Part shown: one piece after another, positions 51,271 to 61,065 of the stretch
How the letters are laid out: every line of letters starts with the position of its first letter
Position numbering within the stretch: the stretch's first letter is position 1
From: Shewanella sp. Isolate11
GTDB taxonomy: Bacteria > Pseudomonadota > Gammaproteobacteria > Enterobacterales > Shewanellaceae
Reading direction: 5' to 3'
NCBI RefSeq assembly: GCF_022398315.1
Contig: NZ_JAKEVF010000003.1
Span: 314,087-378,086 of the forward strand
Length of the DNA: 64,000 bases
Position numbers and translations under genes: made by a program
Notes under the pieces: generated by a model
Database searches by the model: none
The model's input: the letters and a program-made list of their open reading frames with translations, nothing else
Told to the model about the DNA's origin: nothing

Positions 51271-52363
51271 CCACCGTCCCAACATTTGGCAGCGTATGCA
51301 TATCGATCTGCCACTGCTCATTGGGCTATTAGTCTTAATGTGCTTTGGTCTTTTTGTGATCTATTCTGCTGGCGGCGAAGATATGGCGCTAATGGAGCGA
51401 CAACTGATCCGCATGGGGCTCTCACTAGGCATCATGGTATTTGTGGCACAAATTAACCCTGAAGTGCTTAGACGCTGGGCTTTTCCCATCTACATCGCCG
51501 GGATCATTCTATTACTCGGGGTTCACTTTTTTGGCGAGATCAACAAAGGCGCTCAGCGCTGGCTTAATCTCGGCTTTATGGAGTTTCAACCGTCAGAGTT
51601 GATGAAGCTCGCTTTCCCCATCACCATGGCTTGGTATATCAGTAAGTTTCCATTACCACCGAAAAAACGCTACCTTGCTGGCGCTGGGGTCATTCTGCTG
51701 ATTCCTACACTGCTTATCGCCAAACAACCGGATTTAGGCACCTCAATTTTGGTTGCAGCATCAGGGATCTTCGTGCTGTTTTTATCGGGAATGAGCTGGG
51801 CAATTGTCGGCAGTTTTGTCGGTGGTGTATTGGCTATGTTACCGGTTTTATGGTTCTTCTTGATGCACGATTATCAACGTACTCGCGTGTTGACCCTGCT
51901 AGACCCTGAAAAAGATCCGCTCGGCGCAGGCTATCATATTATTCAATCGAAAATCGCCATCGGCTCAGGCGGTTTGTGGGGCAAAGGTTGGCTCGATGGC
52001 ACCCAGTCACAACTGGAGTTTTTACCCGAGCGTCATACCGACTTTATCTTTGCCGTTATCGGTGAAGAATTTGGCTTAATAGGCAGCTTATTACTGTTAA
52101 CCCTTTATCTTTATGTGATTGGTCGCGGGCTGGTTATCGCCGCCCGAGCACAAACCAGTTTTGCCCGTTTACTCGCGGGAAGTATTACTTTAACCTTCTT
52201 CGTATATGTGTTTGTTAATATCGGCATGGTATCGGGAATTCTCCCGGTTGTAGGTGTTCCGCTACCACTGATAAGTTATGGCGGTACTTCGATGCTGACA
52301 CTGATGACAGGCTTTGGCATTTTAATGAGCATTCATACCCATCGCCGTTTTGTAGACAGATAA
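51257..52363 (+). CDS. mrdB: Peptidoglycan glycosyltransferase RodA
   Basis: SEDS-family glycosyltransferase with about ten helices, 368 residues from ATG 51257 ([16 protein letters not shown]). Signatures: [52 protein letters not shown] and [13 protein letters not shown]. It polymerises glycan strands for lateral wall growth with PBP2. A longer frame beginning at 51200 lies inside mrdA. Confidence 0.97.
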   Translation: MSAHSHRPNIWQRMHIDLPLLIGLLVLMCFGLFVIYSAGGEDMALMERQLIRMGLSLGIMVFVAQINPEVLRRWAFPIYIAGIILLLGVHFFGEINKGAQRWLNLGFMEFQPSELMKLAFPITMAWYISKFPLPPKKRYLAGAGVILLIPTLLIAKQPDLGTSILVAASGIFVLFLSGMSWAIVGSFVGGVLAMLPVLWFFLMHDYQRTRVLTLLDPEKDPLGAGYHIIQSKIAIGSGGLWGKGWLDGTQSQLEFLPERHTDFIFAVIGEEFGLIGSLLLLTLYLYVIGRGLVIAARAQTSFARLLAGSITLTFFVYVFVNIGMVSGILPVVGVPLPLISYGGTSMLTLMTGFGILMSIHTHRRFVDR

Positions 52364-53400
52364 TGGAGCTAAGATTGAGAAATTTATCGCGCCTTTTAAC
52401 CGCCGTATCGTTAATGTTGACCGCAACATGCTCTCAGGCGCAAAATATCACTCCCACCCAAGATGCCGTTATTCCTCAAGAAGGTGACATTTCAGCCCTG
52501 AAACAGGCATTTGTTGAATCTCAGCTTAGCGCTGGGTTTAATCAACAACAAATTGATGCTTTTCTGAATCAGGCTCACTATAACCAGAAGGTGATCGATG
52601 CGATCACCACGCCTTGGGAAGCTAAGCCTTGGCATCTGTACCAACCGATTTTCTTGACCGAGAAGCGTCTAGCCAAAGGGCTAGAATTCTGGAATGCCCA
52701 CAGTGAAACCATAACCAAAGCGGCTAAAACGTTTCAGGTCGACCCACAGATCATTGTCGCTATTATCGGTATAGAAACCTTCTATGGTGGCTATATGGGC
52801 AATTACCCTGTCATTGATGCCCTGTATACCTTAGGGTTTCACTACACACCACGTGCCGATTTTTTCCGTAAAGAGCTGGCAAATTTGCAATTGCTTGCCA
52901 ATGAAGAGCAACTGGATATCAATCAGTTAAAGGGCTCTTACGCCGGTGCTATGGGCTATGGTCAGTTTATTCCCTCAAGCTATCGTCATTTCGCGGTCGA
53001 CTTTGATGGTGATGGCAAGCGAGATTTAGTCAACAATCCTGTGGATGCCATTGGCAGCGTCGCCAACTACTTCCATCAACATGATTGGAAACAAGCAGAG
53101 CCGGTCGCAATTCCGCTGACTGCCCACCAGTTACCAGAAGGCTTAAATGTATGGAAAAGCGGTAAGCCTGAATATAAGGTTGCCGATATCTTATCGCCTG
53201 AAGTCTCATTGGCAGAGAATATCGACCTTGATATCAGTCAAGAGGGATTAATTGTCGAATTAGTTCAAGCAGAGCAAACCGACTACTGGCTTGGTCTACA
53301 TAACTTTTATGTGATCACCCGTTATAATCGCAGCCCATTATATGCCATGGCAGTGTATCAATTCAGCCAACAACTTAAAGACGCTTATGCTAAACAGTAA
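52363..53400 (+). CDS. mltB: Lytic murein transglycosylase B
   Basis: Cleaves peptidoglycan glycan strands with 1,6-anhydro formation. The 345-residue protein has a signal peptide (ending near TCSQA). There is a Cys in that region (TATCSQA), so lipidation is possible, but the lipobox is poor. The catalytic Glu is in IVAIIGIETFYGG; GAMGYGQFIPSSYRHFAVDFDGDG is typical of family 3 transglycosylases. It overlaps rodA by one base. Confidence 0.94.
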   Translation: MELRLRNLSRLLTAVSLMLTATCSQAQNITPTQDAVIPQEGDISALKQAFVESQLSAGFNQQQIDAFLNQAHYNQKVIDAITTPWEAKPWHLYQPIFLTEKRLAKGLEFWNAHSETITKAAKTFQVDPQIIVAIIGIETFYGGYMGNYPVIDALYTLGFHYTPRADFFRKELANLQLLANEEQLDINQLKGSYAGAMGYGQFIPSSYRHFAVDFDGDGKRDLVNNPVDAIGSVANYFHQHDWKQAEPVAIPLTAHQLPEGLNVWKSGKPEYKVADILSPEVSLAENIDLDISQEGLIVELVQAEQTDYWLGLHNFYVITRYNRSPLYAMAVYQFSQQLKDAYAKQ

Positions 53401-54178
53401 TTTATCTCGCGCCGTTATTTTAAGCCTATCTTTGGTGTTAGCGGCCTGCTCATCTCAGAGTGGCCGCTATAAAATCAGCGATGATGTGGCACCAAGCAAT
53501 GCTCCCGATGTCACCAAGGTTGAAGATGCTCACCCTAAATTTGAGCCCTACAGCCGTGGCGGCAATCCTAAAACTTACACGGTTCTGGGCAAGTCTTATC
53601 AGGTGATGCCTTCAGGCAAAGGTTTTAAGCAAAGTGGTGTAGCATCATGGTATGGCGCAAAGTTTCATGGTCACCTCACCTCCAACGGTGAAACCTATGA
53701 TATGTACTCTATGTCGGCGGCTCACAAAACCTTGCCCTTGCCAAGTTATGTCAAAGTAACCAATGTCGATAACAATAAGAGTGTTGTGGTGCGGGTTAAC
53801 GATCGTGGCCCGTTTCATGACAACCGCATTATCGATCTATCCTATGCTGCTGCACATAAATTGGATATGCTCAAAACTGGTACGGCTAACGTCAATATCG
53901 AAGTGATCTACATTGAAAACCCAGAGTCACTCGCGTTAGCGCAATTGCAAGATACCAGCCTGTACTATATCCAAGTGGTGGCATTATCTGATAAAGCCCG
54001 TATCGATCAACTAGCCAAACAGTTGGCAACCCAATATCAAGTCAACACACGTATTCAACAATCGGGAAGCCTGTATAAATTACAACTTGGTCCATTGGGA
54101 AGGCAGCAGTTAGCCGATAAACTGCATCAGCAGCTGCAACAAAGTGGTTATCCCAACAGCTATCGGGTAACCGAATAA
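53387..54178 (+). CDS. rlpA: Septal/polar lipoprotein RlpA (SPOR domain)
   Basis: A lytic transglycosylase-like lipoprotein acting on denuded glycans at the septum. I start at ATG 53387 (MLNSNLSRAVILS), overlapping mltB by 14 bases; 263 residues. The lipobox is LAAC (Cys20-21 region). The double-psi barrel has GVASWYGAKFHGHLTSNGE and VRVNDRGPFHDNRIIDLSYAAA, and a C-terminal SPOR domain begins around residue 188 (YYIQVVALSD). Confidence 0.94.
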   Translation: MLNSNLSRAVILSLSLVLAACSSQSGRYKISDDVAPSNAPDVTKVEDAHPKFEPYSRGGNPKTYTVLGKSYQVMPSGKGFKQSGVASWYGAKFHGHLTSNGETYDMYSMSAAHKTLPLPSYVKVTNVDNNKSVVVRVNDRGPFHDNRIIDLSYAAAHKLDMLKTGTANVNIEVIYIENPESLALAQLQDTSLYYIQVVALSDKARIDQLAKQLATQYQVNTRIQQSGSLYKLQLGPLGRQQLADKLHQQLQQSGYPNSYRVTE

Positions 54179-54303
54179 ACTGACCCTTGGCCAATTTGTA
54201 TAAGATTAATGAACCTTCACTGAATTCTCAGGTCGACTAATGTATACTCTGAGCCAACATCTTGTATCTTTTCGCATTCAACTAAAAGACGTGCCTTTTT
54301 AAT

Positions 54304-55476
54304 ATGAAATTGATAAATAACTGCGCCAAATCACTTCTCTTTATTGCTTCACTCTCCTGCACCGTTGTTAGCGCTGCCCCTATTGTCACTCCTGATGCTC
54401 CTAAAGTGGCTGCCAAAGCCTTCATTTTGATGGACTACAACTCAGGTCAAATCATCGCGGAAGAGAATGCCTACGAGAGTTTAAATCCAGCCAGTTTAAC
54501 CAAGATGATGACCAGCTATGTGATTGGTCAAGAAATCAAAACGGGCAATATTTCACCTGAAGATAAAGTGACCATCAGTAAAAATGCCTGGTCTAAAAAC
54601 TTCCCAGATTCATCGAAAATGTTTATCGAAGTCGGTAAACAAGTTTCAGTTGCCGACCTTAACCGCGGCATCATCATTCAATCGGGTAACGATGCTTGTG
54701 TTGCTATGGCTGAGCATATTGCGGGTACCGAAGACGGCTTCGTCAATATGATGAATTCTTGGGCTCAACAGCTTGGTATGAAAGACAGCTATTTCGAAAA
54801 CGCTCATGGCCTTGATTCAGAAAATCACAAATCAACCGCTTATGATATGGCACTACTCGGCGCAGCGCTGATCCGTGACGTTCCTAATGAATACCATATC
54901 TACTCTGAAAAATCGTTCACTTACAATGGTATCAAGCAATATAACCGTAACGGATTATTGTGGGATAAAAGCATGAACGTGGACGGCATCAAGACTGGCC
55001 ACACCTCAGGTGCAGGCTATAACCTTGTGACCTCAGCGACCAAAGATGGCATGCGCTTAGTTTCTGTAGTTATGGGCACCGCCAGCGAGTCAGCACGTAA
55101 AGCCGAAAGTAAAAAACTACTGACCTATGGCTTTCGCTTCTTCGAAACCGTAACGCCTTATAAAGCCGGCGAGAAGTTCGTTAACCAAAAGATTTGGTAT
55201 GGTGATAAGCCTTCGGTTGATTTAGGCTTAATGACAGATACTCCAATCACGATTAATCGTGGCCAAGCTAAAAATCTACAAGCGAATTTCGAGTTAAATA
55301 AAGAGCTCACAGCTCCCTTGGCAAAAGGTGAAGTTGTCGGCCGTGTTTTCTTCCAGCTTGACGGCAAGGATATCGCCCAGTTCCCACTAGTCACCCTACA
55401 AGAAATAAACGAAGGTAGCTGGTTCAGCAAGCTGATGGACTACTTCAAGCAGATGTTTGAAAGCTGGTTTAACTAA
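54304..55476 (+). CDS. dacA: D-alanyl-D-alanine carboxypeptidase, PBP5 type
   Basis: Removes the terminal D-Ala of pentapeptides and so limits cross-linking. 390 residues: signal peptide (cleaved after VVSAAP), SLTK active Ser motif near residue 65, SGN (QSGNDACVAMAE) and KTGHTSG. The C-terminal amphipathic helix WFSKLMDYFKQMFESWF anchors it to the outer leaflet of the inner membrane. It lies 125 bases after rlpA and has its own terminator. Confidence 0.96.
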   Translation: MKLINNCAKSLLFIASLSCTVVSAAPIVTPDAPKVAAKAFILMDYNSGQIIAEENAYESLNPASLTKMMTSYVIGQEIKTGNISPEDKVTISKNAWSKNFPDSSKMFIEVGKQVSVADLNRGIIIQSGNDACVAMAEHIAGTEDGFVNMMNSWAQQLGMKDSYFENAHGLDSENHKSTAYDMALLGAALIRDVPNEYHIYSEKSFTYNGIKQYNRNGLLWDKSMNVDGIKTGHTSGAGYNLVTSATKDGMRLVSVVMGTASESARKAESKKLLTYGFRFFETVTPYKAGEKFVNQKIWYGDKPSVDLGLMTDTPITINRGQAKNLQANFELNKELTAPLAKGEVVGRVFFQLDGKDIAQFPLVTLQEINEGSWFSKLMDYFKQMFESWFN

Positions 55477-55491
55477 TCATCACTTACCCTT

Positions 55492-55517
55492 AAAAGGCCA
55501 CATTACGTGGCCTTTTT
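55492..55517 (+). terminator. Rho-independent terminator of dacA
   Basis: AAAAGGCCAC / GTGGCCTTTT stem with loop ATTAC and T run. Confidence 0.9.
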
Positions 55518-55558
55518 GTTGTGGCGACGATTGTTTCCCATCTATGGGTTGAATTCGT

Positions 55559-55564
55559 TATAAT
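55559..55564 (+). promoter_or_regulatory. Candidate -10 box for ybeD
   Basis: A perfect TATAAT with a GC-rich discriminator (GCCCCCC), 46 bases before the ybeD ATG. The -35 is weak. Confidence 0.4.
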
Positions 55565-55609
55565 GCCCCCCATTTTACTAGTTTCTATTTTCGGCAAGAG
55601 AGTAATTCA

Positions 55610-55876
55610 ATGTTAGATACCAATTTCCACGAACTCATGGAGTTTCCAGCATCATTTCCATTTAAAGTCGTTGGAGATGCAAGGGATACTCTGGCTGACG
55701 ATGTTGTTGCCGTAGTACAACGCCATGTTCCTGGTGACTATATGCCAACGTCAAAAGCCTCGAGCAAAGGCACCTACAACTCGATCACCATTAAAGTGAT
55801 AGTTAACAGCAAAGAACAAATCGAGAAGCTATACATAGAGTTAGCGGCTATCGAAGGGGTTAAGCGCGTACTTTAA
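55610..55876 (+). CDS. ybeD: YbeD family protein (DUF493)
   Basis: An 88-residue ferredoxin-like (ACT-like) protein. The [14 protein letters not shown] start and the [38 protein letters not shown] end are typical. Its role is unknown; the position between dacA and lipB is the same as in E. coli, and an allosteric or metabolic binding role has been proposed for the fold. Confidence 0.93.
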   Translation: MLDTNFHELMEFPASFPFKVVGDARDTLADDVVAVVQRHVPGDYMPTSKASSKGTYNSITIKVIVNSKEQIEKLYIELAAIEGVKRVL

Positions 55877-55969
55877 TACCTTTCAAAAAACTACTAATGT
55901 GATCTGTGTTACATTCGCCTCATTTCAAGCGTATAATAAGCGCTCCAAATTGTAGGGGAGAGGTTGCCC

Positions 55970-56620
55970 TTGAAGGATAAAGTTTTACACATTCGCCATC
56001 TTGGCCAGCAAGATTATGAGTCGGTATGGCATGCTATGCAGCAGTACACGGATACTCGTGATGAAAATAGCCAAGATGAACTCTGGATCGTAGAGCATCC
56101 TCCCGTGTTTACCCAAGGGCAAGCGGGTAAAAGTGAACACATACTCAACCCTGGTGACATACCTGTCATTCAAGTCGATAGAGGCGGCCAAGTCACCTAT
56201 CATGGCCCAGGTCAATTAGTGGCTTATCCGCTACTGGATATTAAGCGCCTTAAAATCGGCGTCAGACAGCTAGTTACCGATATCGAGCAAAGCATAGTCA
56301 ATATGCTTGCCATGTATGGTATAGAGGCCTACCCCAAGGCCGATGCACCAGGTGTCTATGTACAGGAACGCAAAATTGCATCATTAGGACTTAGGATCCG
56401 TAAAGGCTGTTCCTTCCATGGTTTAGCCCTCAACGTTGATATGGATATGTCACCTTTTCAGCGCATCAACCCCTGTGGTTACGCTGGATTAGAGATGGCT
56501 CAGTGCAAACCATTAAATGGGCCACAAACCGTCGTTGAAGCGGGTGAAAAACTCGTTGAAACCTTTAGCCAAGCATTAGGCTATCAACAGTTAGAACATC
56601 ATCAAGGGTTAACAAAGTAA
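55970..56620 (+). CDS. lipB: Octanoyl-[acyl-carrier-protein]:protein octanoyltransferase
   Basis: LipB moves octanoyl groups from ACP to lipoyl domains. I prefer the TTG at 55970 ([19 protein letters not shown], 216 residues): GAGAGG lies 6 bases upstream, and a TTG six bases earlier is too close. The active Lys/Cys regions are [17 protein letters not shown] and [32 protein letters not shown] is the family motif. lipA follows directly, one base after the stop. Confidence 0.95.
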   Translation: MKDKVLHIRHLGQQDYESVWHAMQQYTDTRDENSQDELWIVEHPPVFTQGQAGKSEHILNPGDIPVIQVDRGGQVTYHGPGQLVAYPLLDIKRLKIGVRQLVTDIEQSIVNMLAMYGIEAYPKADAPGVYVQERKIASLGLRIRKGCSFHGLALNVDMDMSPFQRINPCGYAGLEMAQCKPLNGPQTVVEAGEKLVETFSQALGYQQLEHHQGLTK

Positions 56621-56621
56621 T

Positions 56622-57587
56622 ATGAACAGGCCTGAAAGATTACAACCGGGAGTTAAGTTACGTGATGCCGATAAAGTATCTCGTATTCCAGTCAAAATTG
56701 TGCCTTCAGAGCGCGAAACTATGCTACGTAAACCAGAATGGTTACGAGTTAAACTGCCCGCCTCAAACCAGCGTATCGATGACATAAAGCAAGCCCTTCG
56801 CAAAAACGGCCTTCACTCGGTTTGTGAAGAAGCCTCTTGCCCGAACCTAGCCGAATGCTTTAACCACGGTACTGCAACCTTCATGATCTTGGGTGCAATT
56901 TGTACTCGCCGCTGTCCTTTCTGCGATGTGGCTCATGGTCGCCCACTTAAACCTGACGCGGAAGAGCCTAAGAAATTGGCGCAAACCATTCGCGACATGA
57001 AGTTGAAATATGTGGTGATAACTTCAGTTGACCGTGACGATCTTAGAGATGGTGGTGCACAACATTTTGCCGACTGTATCCGTGAGATCCGCATTCTTAA
57101 CCCAGAAATTAAAATTGAAATCTTAGTACCTGATTTCCGTGGTCGTATCGATGCAGCGCTAGATATTCTAGCCACTGAGCCACCCGATGTGTTCAACCAC
57201 AACCTAGAGACTGCGCCTAAGCATTACCGTAAGGCGCGTCCAGGTGCAAACTATCAGTGGTCACTGGATCTATTGAAGAAGTTTAAAGATCGCCATCCAA
57301 ACATTCCGACTAAGTCGGGTCTTATGATGGGATTAGGTGAAACTAACGAAGAGATCGCAGAAGTCTTGCAAGATCTTCGGGCTCACAATGTTGAAATGTT
57401 GACGCTAGGACAATACCTGCAACCTTCAAAATTTCATCTGCCAGTTGAACGCTACGTTCCGCCAGCTGAGTTTGATGAGTTACGTGAATTCGCAGAGAAA
57501 ATTGGCTTCACCCATGCCGCTTGTGGCCCTATGGTACGTTCAAGCTACCATGCAGACCTTCAAGCACAAGGTAAAGAAGTAAAATAA
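56622..57587 (+). CDS. lipA: Lipoyl synthase
   Basis: Radical-SAM enzyme inserting two sulfurs into octanoyl chains. 321 residues. The auxiliary cluster cysteines are in [12 protein letters not shown], and the SAM cluster is CTRRCPFCD. The C-terminal RSSYHAD supplies the conserved Ser. It forms the lipB-lipA operon and is closed by a bidirectional hairpin shared with rimI. Confidence 0.98.
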   Translation: MNRPERLQPGVKLRDADKVSRIPVKIVPSERETMLRKPEWLRVKLPASNQRIDDIKQALRKNGLHSVCEEASCPNLAECFNHGTATFMILGAICTRRCPFCDVAHGRPLKPDAEEPKKLAQTIRDMKLKYVVITSVDRDDLRDGGAQHFADCIREIRILNPEIKIEILVPDFRGRIDAALDILATEPPDVFNHNLETAPKHYRKARPGANYQWSLDLLKKFKDRHPNIPTKSGLMMGLGETNEEIAEVLQDLRAHNVEMLTLGQYLQPSKFHLPVERYVPPAEFDELREFAEKIGFTHAACGPMVRSSYHADLQAQGKEVK

Positions 57588-57610
57588 CTCAGCTTCATTG
57601 TTCAATAAAA

Positions 57611-57639
57611 TAAAATAGCGCCACTTCGGCGCTATTTTT
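57611..57639. terminator. Bidirectional terminator between lipA and rimI
   Basis: A perfect 11-bp stem AAAATAGCGCC / GGCGCTATTTT with loop ACTTC, A- and T-rich on both sides. Confidence 0.9.
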
Positions 57640-57678
57640 GTTTATCAGCTTAGTTCGGCTGAATTGAACCTGCTCATG

Positions 57679-58122
57679 TTAAAGCAAACGTTGCATCAAC
57701 ACCGCGTCTTCTTTTCCCTGCTCCAGCTTGTAATAAGCCTCACGGATCCCTGTCTGTTCAAAGCCAAAATGCCGATATAACTCAATCGCTCTTTGACTCG
57801 AGATTCTTACCTCTAACATGATGCGCTCAGCACCTTCTGTTGCAGCAATATCGATAATCGTCTGCATCAAGGCTTGACCTATGCCTTTACCCTGCTTTGT
57901 CGGGTGAACGCAAATATCCATTAAGGTAGCATCCTCGAAAAGTTGATGTAAAATCGCAAACCCAAAGAGCTGGTTGTCCTCGAAAAAACCAACCACCCGA
58001 TAAAAGCGACCAAAACAGGATTCGACATTAGCAAGCGACATAGGGAACAGATGGCAGGCCTGCTCAATCTCAAACACCTCTGAGACCTCATTTAAAGAGA
58101 GCTCTTTAATTTGCTGCTTCAT
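57679..58122 (-). CDS. rimI: Ribosomal protein S18 alanine N-acetyltransferase
   Basis: GNAT acetyltransferase that modifies the N-terminus of S18. Motif A is VHPTKQGKGIGQALMQTII, with LEVRISSQRAIELYRHFGFEQTGIREAYY following. I start at ATG 58122 (MKQQIKELSLNEV, 147 residues), inside the end of holD. Other in-frame starts up to 58143 are possible. Confidence 0.92.
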   Translation of the reverse strand: MKQQIKELSLNEVSEVFEIEQACHLFPMSLANVESCFGRFYRVVGFFEDNQLFGFAILHQLFEDATLMDICVHPTKQGKGIGQALMQTIIDIAATEGAERIMLEVRISSQRAIELYRHFGFEQTGIREAYYKLEQGKEDAVLMQRLL

Positions 58123-58468
58123 AAGCCTTACCATAACGTTCACTACCGCAAATAGACTGCCATAAGGCCTGTTTAGCCTGGGCTTGCTGCTCTAACTGAA
58201 CAATGGATGCCGAACTGATCGCACAAGTGATCTTAGGCAGTTTGGCGCTGCGCATATCCCAAAATATGGTTTGAGATTTTGCAACAGAAACGCTAAACAC
58301 AACTTGCTTAGAATCTAGATTAAATAAGCCTAATACGGCCTTAATGATGGGGTGCTCCGCATCTTGTACCGCTTGCTTATCGACCAAGATGATACAAGTA
58401 TCGGGTAATTCGCTCTGCTGAACCCAACGACTGATCCCCATAGCATCTAAATATGCAGTTTTATCCAA
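58106..58468 (-). CDS. holD: DNA polymerase III psi subunit
   Basis: Psi links the clamp loader to chi and SSB. The TTG at 58468 (MDKTAYLDAMGISRWVQQ, 120 residues) has a perfect GGAGG five bases upstream, so it is preferred over an ATG 57 bases before it. Psi proteins are poorly conserved; the MGISRWVQQ start, the DxxxxILVDKQ centre, the ALWQSIC end and the holD-rimI overlap (17 bases) as in E. coli support the call. Confidence 0.83.
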   Translation of the reverse strand: MDKTAYLDAMGISRWVQQSELPDTCIILVDKQAVQDAEHPIIKAVLGLFNLDSKQVVFSVSVAKSQTIFWDMRSAKLPKITCAISSASIVQLEQQAQAKQALWQSICGSERYGKAYEAAN

Positions 58469-58572
58469 GCGTCCTCCGTACCTAAAAGCCCCACGTAGCA
58501 TAACTTTTGCTAGTCCAACTGTCACGGAACAACGACGAATACGCTAAGAGGAAATAATGGGAATCTAGAAAA

Positions 58573-58602
58573 GCAAAAAGCCGTTCATTTCTGAACGGCT
58601 TC
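58573..58602 (-). terminator. Terminator of the former tRNA-Trp gene
   Basis: AAGCCGTTCA / TGAACGGCTT with loop TTTC and an A-rich flank that reads as T run on the minus strand. It lies 9 bases beyond the CCA end of the tRNA-Trp fragment, where the original tRNA transcript would have ended. Confidence 0.85.
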
Positions 58603-58610
58603 TTTGAATG

Positions 58611-58660
58611 TGGCAGGGGTGGCAGGACTCGAACCCGCAACCATCGGTTTTGGAGACCGC
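58611..58660 (-). pseudogene. 3' fragment of tRNA-Trp(CCA), probable island attachment site
   Basis: On the minus strand this holds the anticodon loop CTCCAAA (anticodon CCA), a variable loop, T-arm GCGGG-TTCGAGT-CCTGC, the 3' acceptor strand CACCCCT, discriminator G and encoded CCA. The 5' acceptor strand, D-arm and anticodon-stem base 27 are absent: sequence diverges just past the 5' anticodon stem. This is what remains when an element integrates in a tRNA gene and carries its own 3' half: the intact tRNA is rebuilt at the other end. That end would lie right of this window. Confidence 0.85.
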
Positions 58661-58834
58661 TGCCCATTCTTTTAAATTCAGCAACTTAGCAGCAACCCGT
58701 AGAAATAAAACATTTAAAATCAATGCTTTAAACTATTGATTTTATTAACTCTGCTTAGTTATTTTCTACAGAAATATACATAGTTGAGTCAGATTTTTGA
58801 ATATTGTTCCGCCCCCAACTCTTCAAGGCTATCT

Positions 58835-61060
58835 TTAACCAGGACGCAGTTCTTGTTTATCTTCTTCGACCAATTCAAGAATATTGCTGTACTCTTGTAG
58901 TGCTTTCTCTTTGTTTTCCATGTCCACTCTTAATTGTTCAACACTATCTTCCAAATCACCTATTAATGCAGGAAGGAACTCTTGCTCTTCTCTGGAGATT
59001 TTACCAAGCATATCTGAGCCACATTTACTCACTTCTTGAGTGATTTCCGTTAGCAAAATGCCTACTATTCTAGCCTGCTCAGCTCTTAGTTGTTGGATCT
59101 CATCACCCTCGACTTCATTCGCAGAGAATTGCTGTCTAATCGAGTTGATATGATGGTCTAGATCCAAGCTAATTGTTGGAATCGTAATTCGGTCAACAGA
59201 GTTGCTTAGCGGTAGCAATATCATTTCAGGGTCGAAATCTGGGTCTGAAAAGTCAAATAAGCCTCTAACTGCCTGTTTGATATCTTCACGGAACTGGTTA
59301 ATGTTGATAGTTTGAGAGCTTGACTGATAAAGTCTCTCACTTGTTTCAATCACGAAATCTTCAAGTTTTTGAACAGCATCTTGAACGTTCGCATAGGTGT
59401 AATTGACAGTTCTATAATTCTTGTTAGACACCGTTTTCTTTGAGAACCAAGTTGACGGACTTAATAACTCTGGACCATAGACTTCGCTATAAGTAGTGTA
59501 AGACTCTTCTCGGCTGCCTGTTTGAGAATTGATACGCTTAACTGAGAGTGAGTCTTGCTTTATACCTTGCTCTACTTTGTGTAATGTTTTCTCGATCTGC
59601 ACTCGATATTTATCGAATACCATGATCACTTTTGATTTACCTGCATTAATACGCTCTGCCAACTCTTTCTGTTTCTTTTCTGCTTCAGCTAAATCGCCTT
59701 GCTGGAGATTATTTCGCTTAAGAGTAATATCATCAGAAATAGCCGTTAGTTTTTGCAATAAATCACGCTCCGCCCCTTTTAGAAGATTATCAAGACGCTC
59801 CGCCATGATTTTATCTTTATTTTCTCGGACTGACTCCAGCTTAGAGTGGACTTTTTTGAAGTTAGCTACTTTCTCCAAAATTTGTGGCGTAAAAGTAAAG
59901 CCATCAAACATTTGGTTCAGACGATTAAGTGTGTGTTGCTCTTCTTCACTTAGATCGTCCCCCTTCTTCGCTAAATCGTAACAGCGAGACGATACAAAAA
60001 TAGGAGGTAAAGCGTTTTGTAAGGTTTGCATCAGATGTGACTGACCACCATGGTTCAATTCATCATGACGGCAAACGGCTTTGACTTCCGACTGAGCTTG
60101 GTCATTTAAGCTAGCAGTTAAAGAAGGCAAAGCTTGTATAATTGAAGCGTAGTTACTGTACTCATCTAGCAACGCACTATCGAACAGAGAACCAATTAAA
60201 ATGATCTCTTCGATACCCTTGTTCGGGATATTTTGTGCTAGCAGTGCCATATCTTGGCTATCCAAGAACTGACCGCAATAGCTCAGTAGGAAGATAACGT
60301 CACATTGACCTAAAAACTCCTGCGTTCGTCTACCCCTTGATACAATTGGGTCATTCATCCCTGGTGTATCAACAACCTCGATATCTTTAAGCCCAGGAAG
60401 GTTAAGAGCTAATGATGAGCTTTTAACAATTGGAGTAAACTTACCATCTGCACCAACGAATGGTGTAAGATCGGAAATTAAGGTTTCATTTGAATCAGTC
60501 CGTTCAATAACATGTTCTTTATCGAGGTACTCATCAACGTTCAACCCTGAACGTTGCACCATCTGGTACAGTTCGAAACACGCCTTAAACTCTTCAGGAT
60601 AAATTGGTTTTTGAGGTGGTCTAACACCTCTTTCTCGTCTCAACCCTGACGTTTTTGATGCTTGAAACTCTTTGAGCTGTGCTTGATAGAGTATTTCTTC
60701 CTGCTCTACTTTACGAGCTTGTTCAAGTACTTTATTCCACTCGTTCTTGCTGTAGAACTCTACCGTTGCGGTTGGTTGTTCTGAATAGCTGATTTTAGTC
60801 AGTGAAGCTGTCATAGGTGTAGCAGCTTTAGGAAGAACAGGCTTACCATTAAAAAGGAGACTGTTTAGAAATGATGATTTACCACGCTTGATCTGCCCAA
60901 CAATACCAATGCTTAAAAGTCGATTTTCTTCCTTAGCTTTATTTATATCAGATTCAAACGAATTTCTAAGTTGATTAATATCATCTAATATTTTTTCATT
61001 GATAACTCTACTATGAGGCTCATATCTATAATATATTTGTTTGACTTTATCATTAATCAT
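58835..61060 (-). CDS. Dynamin-like GTPase, 741 residues
   Basis: A large bacterial dynamin-family protein. The P-loop GQIKRGKS is at residues 55-62, switch-region TPMT follows at 81-84, and the G3 motif VVDTPGMND is at 229-237. No normal G4 (N/TKxD) is seen; LIGSLFD near 288-294 may take its place. A charged insertion (about 108-200) separates G2 and G3. Coiled-coil helices run about 430-500 and 680-735, typical of a stalk. No membrane helix is present. LeoA-type and other bacterial dynamins bend or fuse membranes; family placement is inference. The ATG is 5 bases after the upstream TerB-like stop, so it is the last gene of the operon. Confidence 0.85.
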   Translation of the reverse strand: MINDKVKQIYYRYEPHSRVINEKILDDINQLRNSFESDINKAKEENRLLSIGIVGQIKRGKSSFLNSLLFNGKPVLPKAATPMTASLTKISYSEQPTATVEFYSKNEWNKVLEQARKVEQEEILYQAQLKEFQASKTSGLRRERGVRPPQKPIYPEEFKACFELYQMVQRSGLNVDEYLDKEHVIERTDSNETLISDLTPFVGADGKFTPIVKSSSLALNLPGLKDIEVVDTPGMNDPIVSRGRRTQEFLGQCDVIFLLSYCGQFLDSQDMALLAQNIPNKGIEEIILIGSLFDSALLDEYSNYASIIQALPSLTASLNDQAQSEVKAVCRHDELNHGGQSHLMQTLQNALPPIFVSSRCYDLAKKGDDLSEEEQHTLNRLNQMFDGFTFTPQILEKVANFKKVHSKLESVRENKDKIMAERLDNLLKGAERDLLQKLTAISDDITLKRNNLQQGDLAEAEKKQKELAERINAGKSKVIMVFDKYRVQIEKTLHKVEQGIKQDSLSVKRINSQTGSREESYTTYSEVYGPELLSPSTWFSKKTVSNKNYRTVNYTYANVQDAVQKLEDFVIETSERLYQSSSQTININQFREDIKQAVRGLFDFSDPDFDPEMILLPLSNSVDRITIPTISLDLDHHINSIRQQFSANEVEGDEIQQLRAEQARIVGILLTEITQEVSKCGSDMLGKISREEQEFLPALIGDLEDSVEQLRVDMENKEKALQEYSNILELVEEDKQELRPG

Positions 61061-61065
61061 ATAAA

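Noticed and set aside
58804..59043. A 79-codon plus-strand frame at the island start
   Set aside because: It overlaps the 3' end of the dynamin-like gene on the opposite strand and has no start signals.
59529..59981. A 150-codon Ser/Arg-rich frame opposite the dynamin-like gene
   Set aside because: Antisense mirror of a coiled-coil coding region; composition explains its openness.
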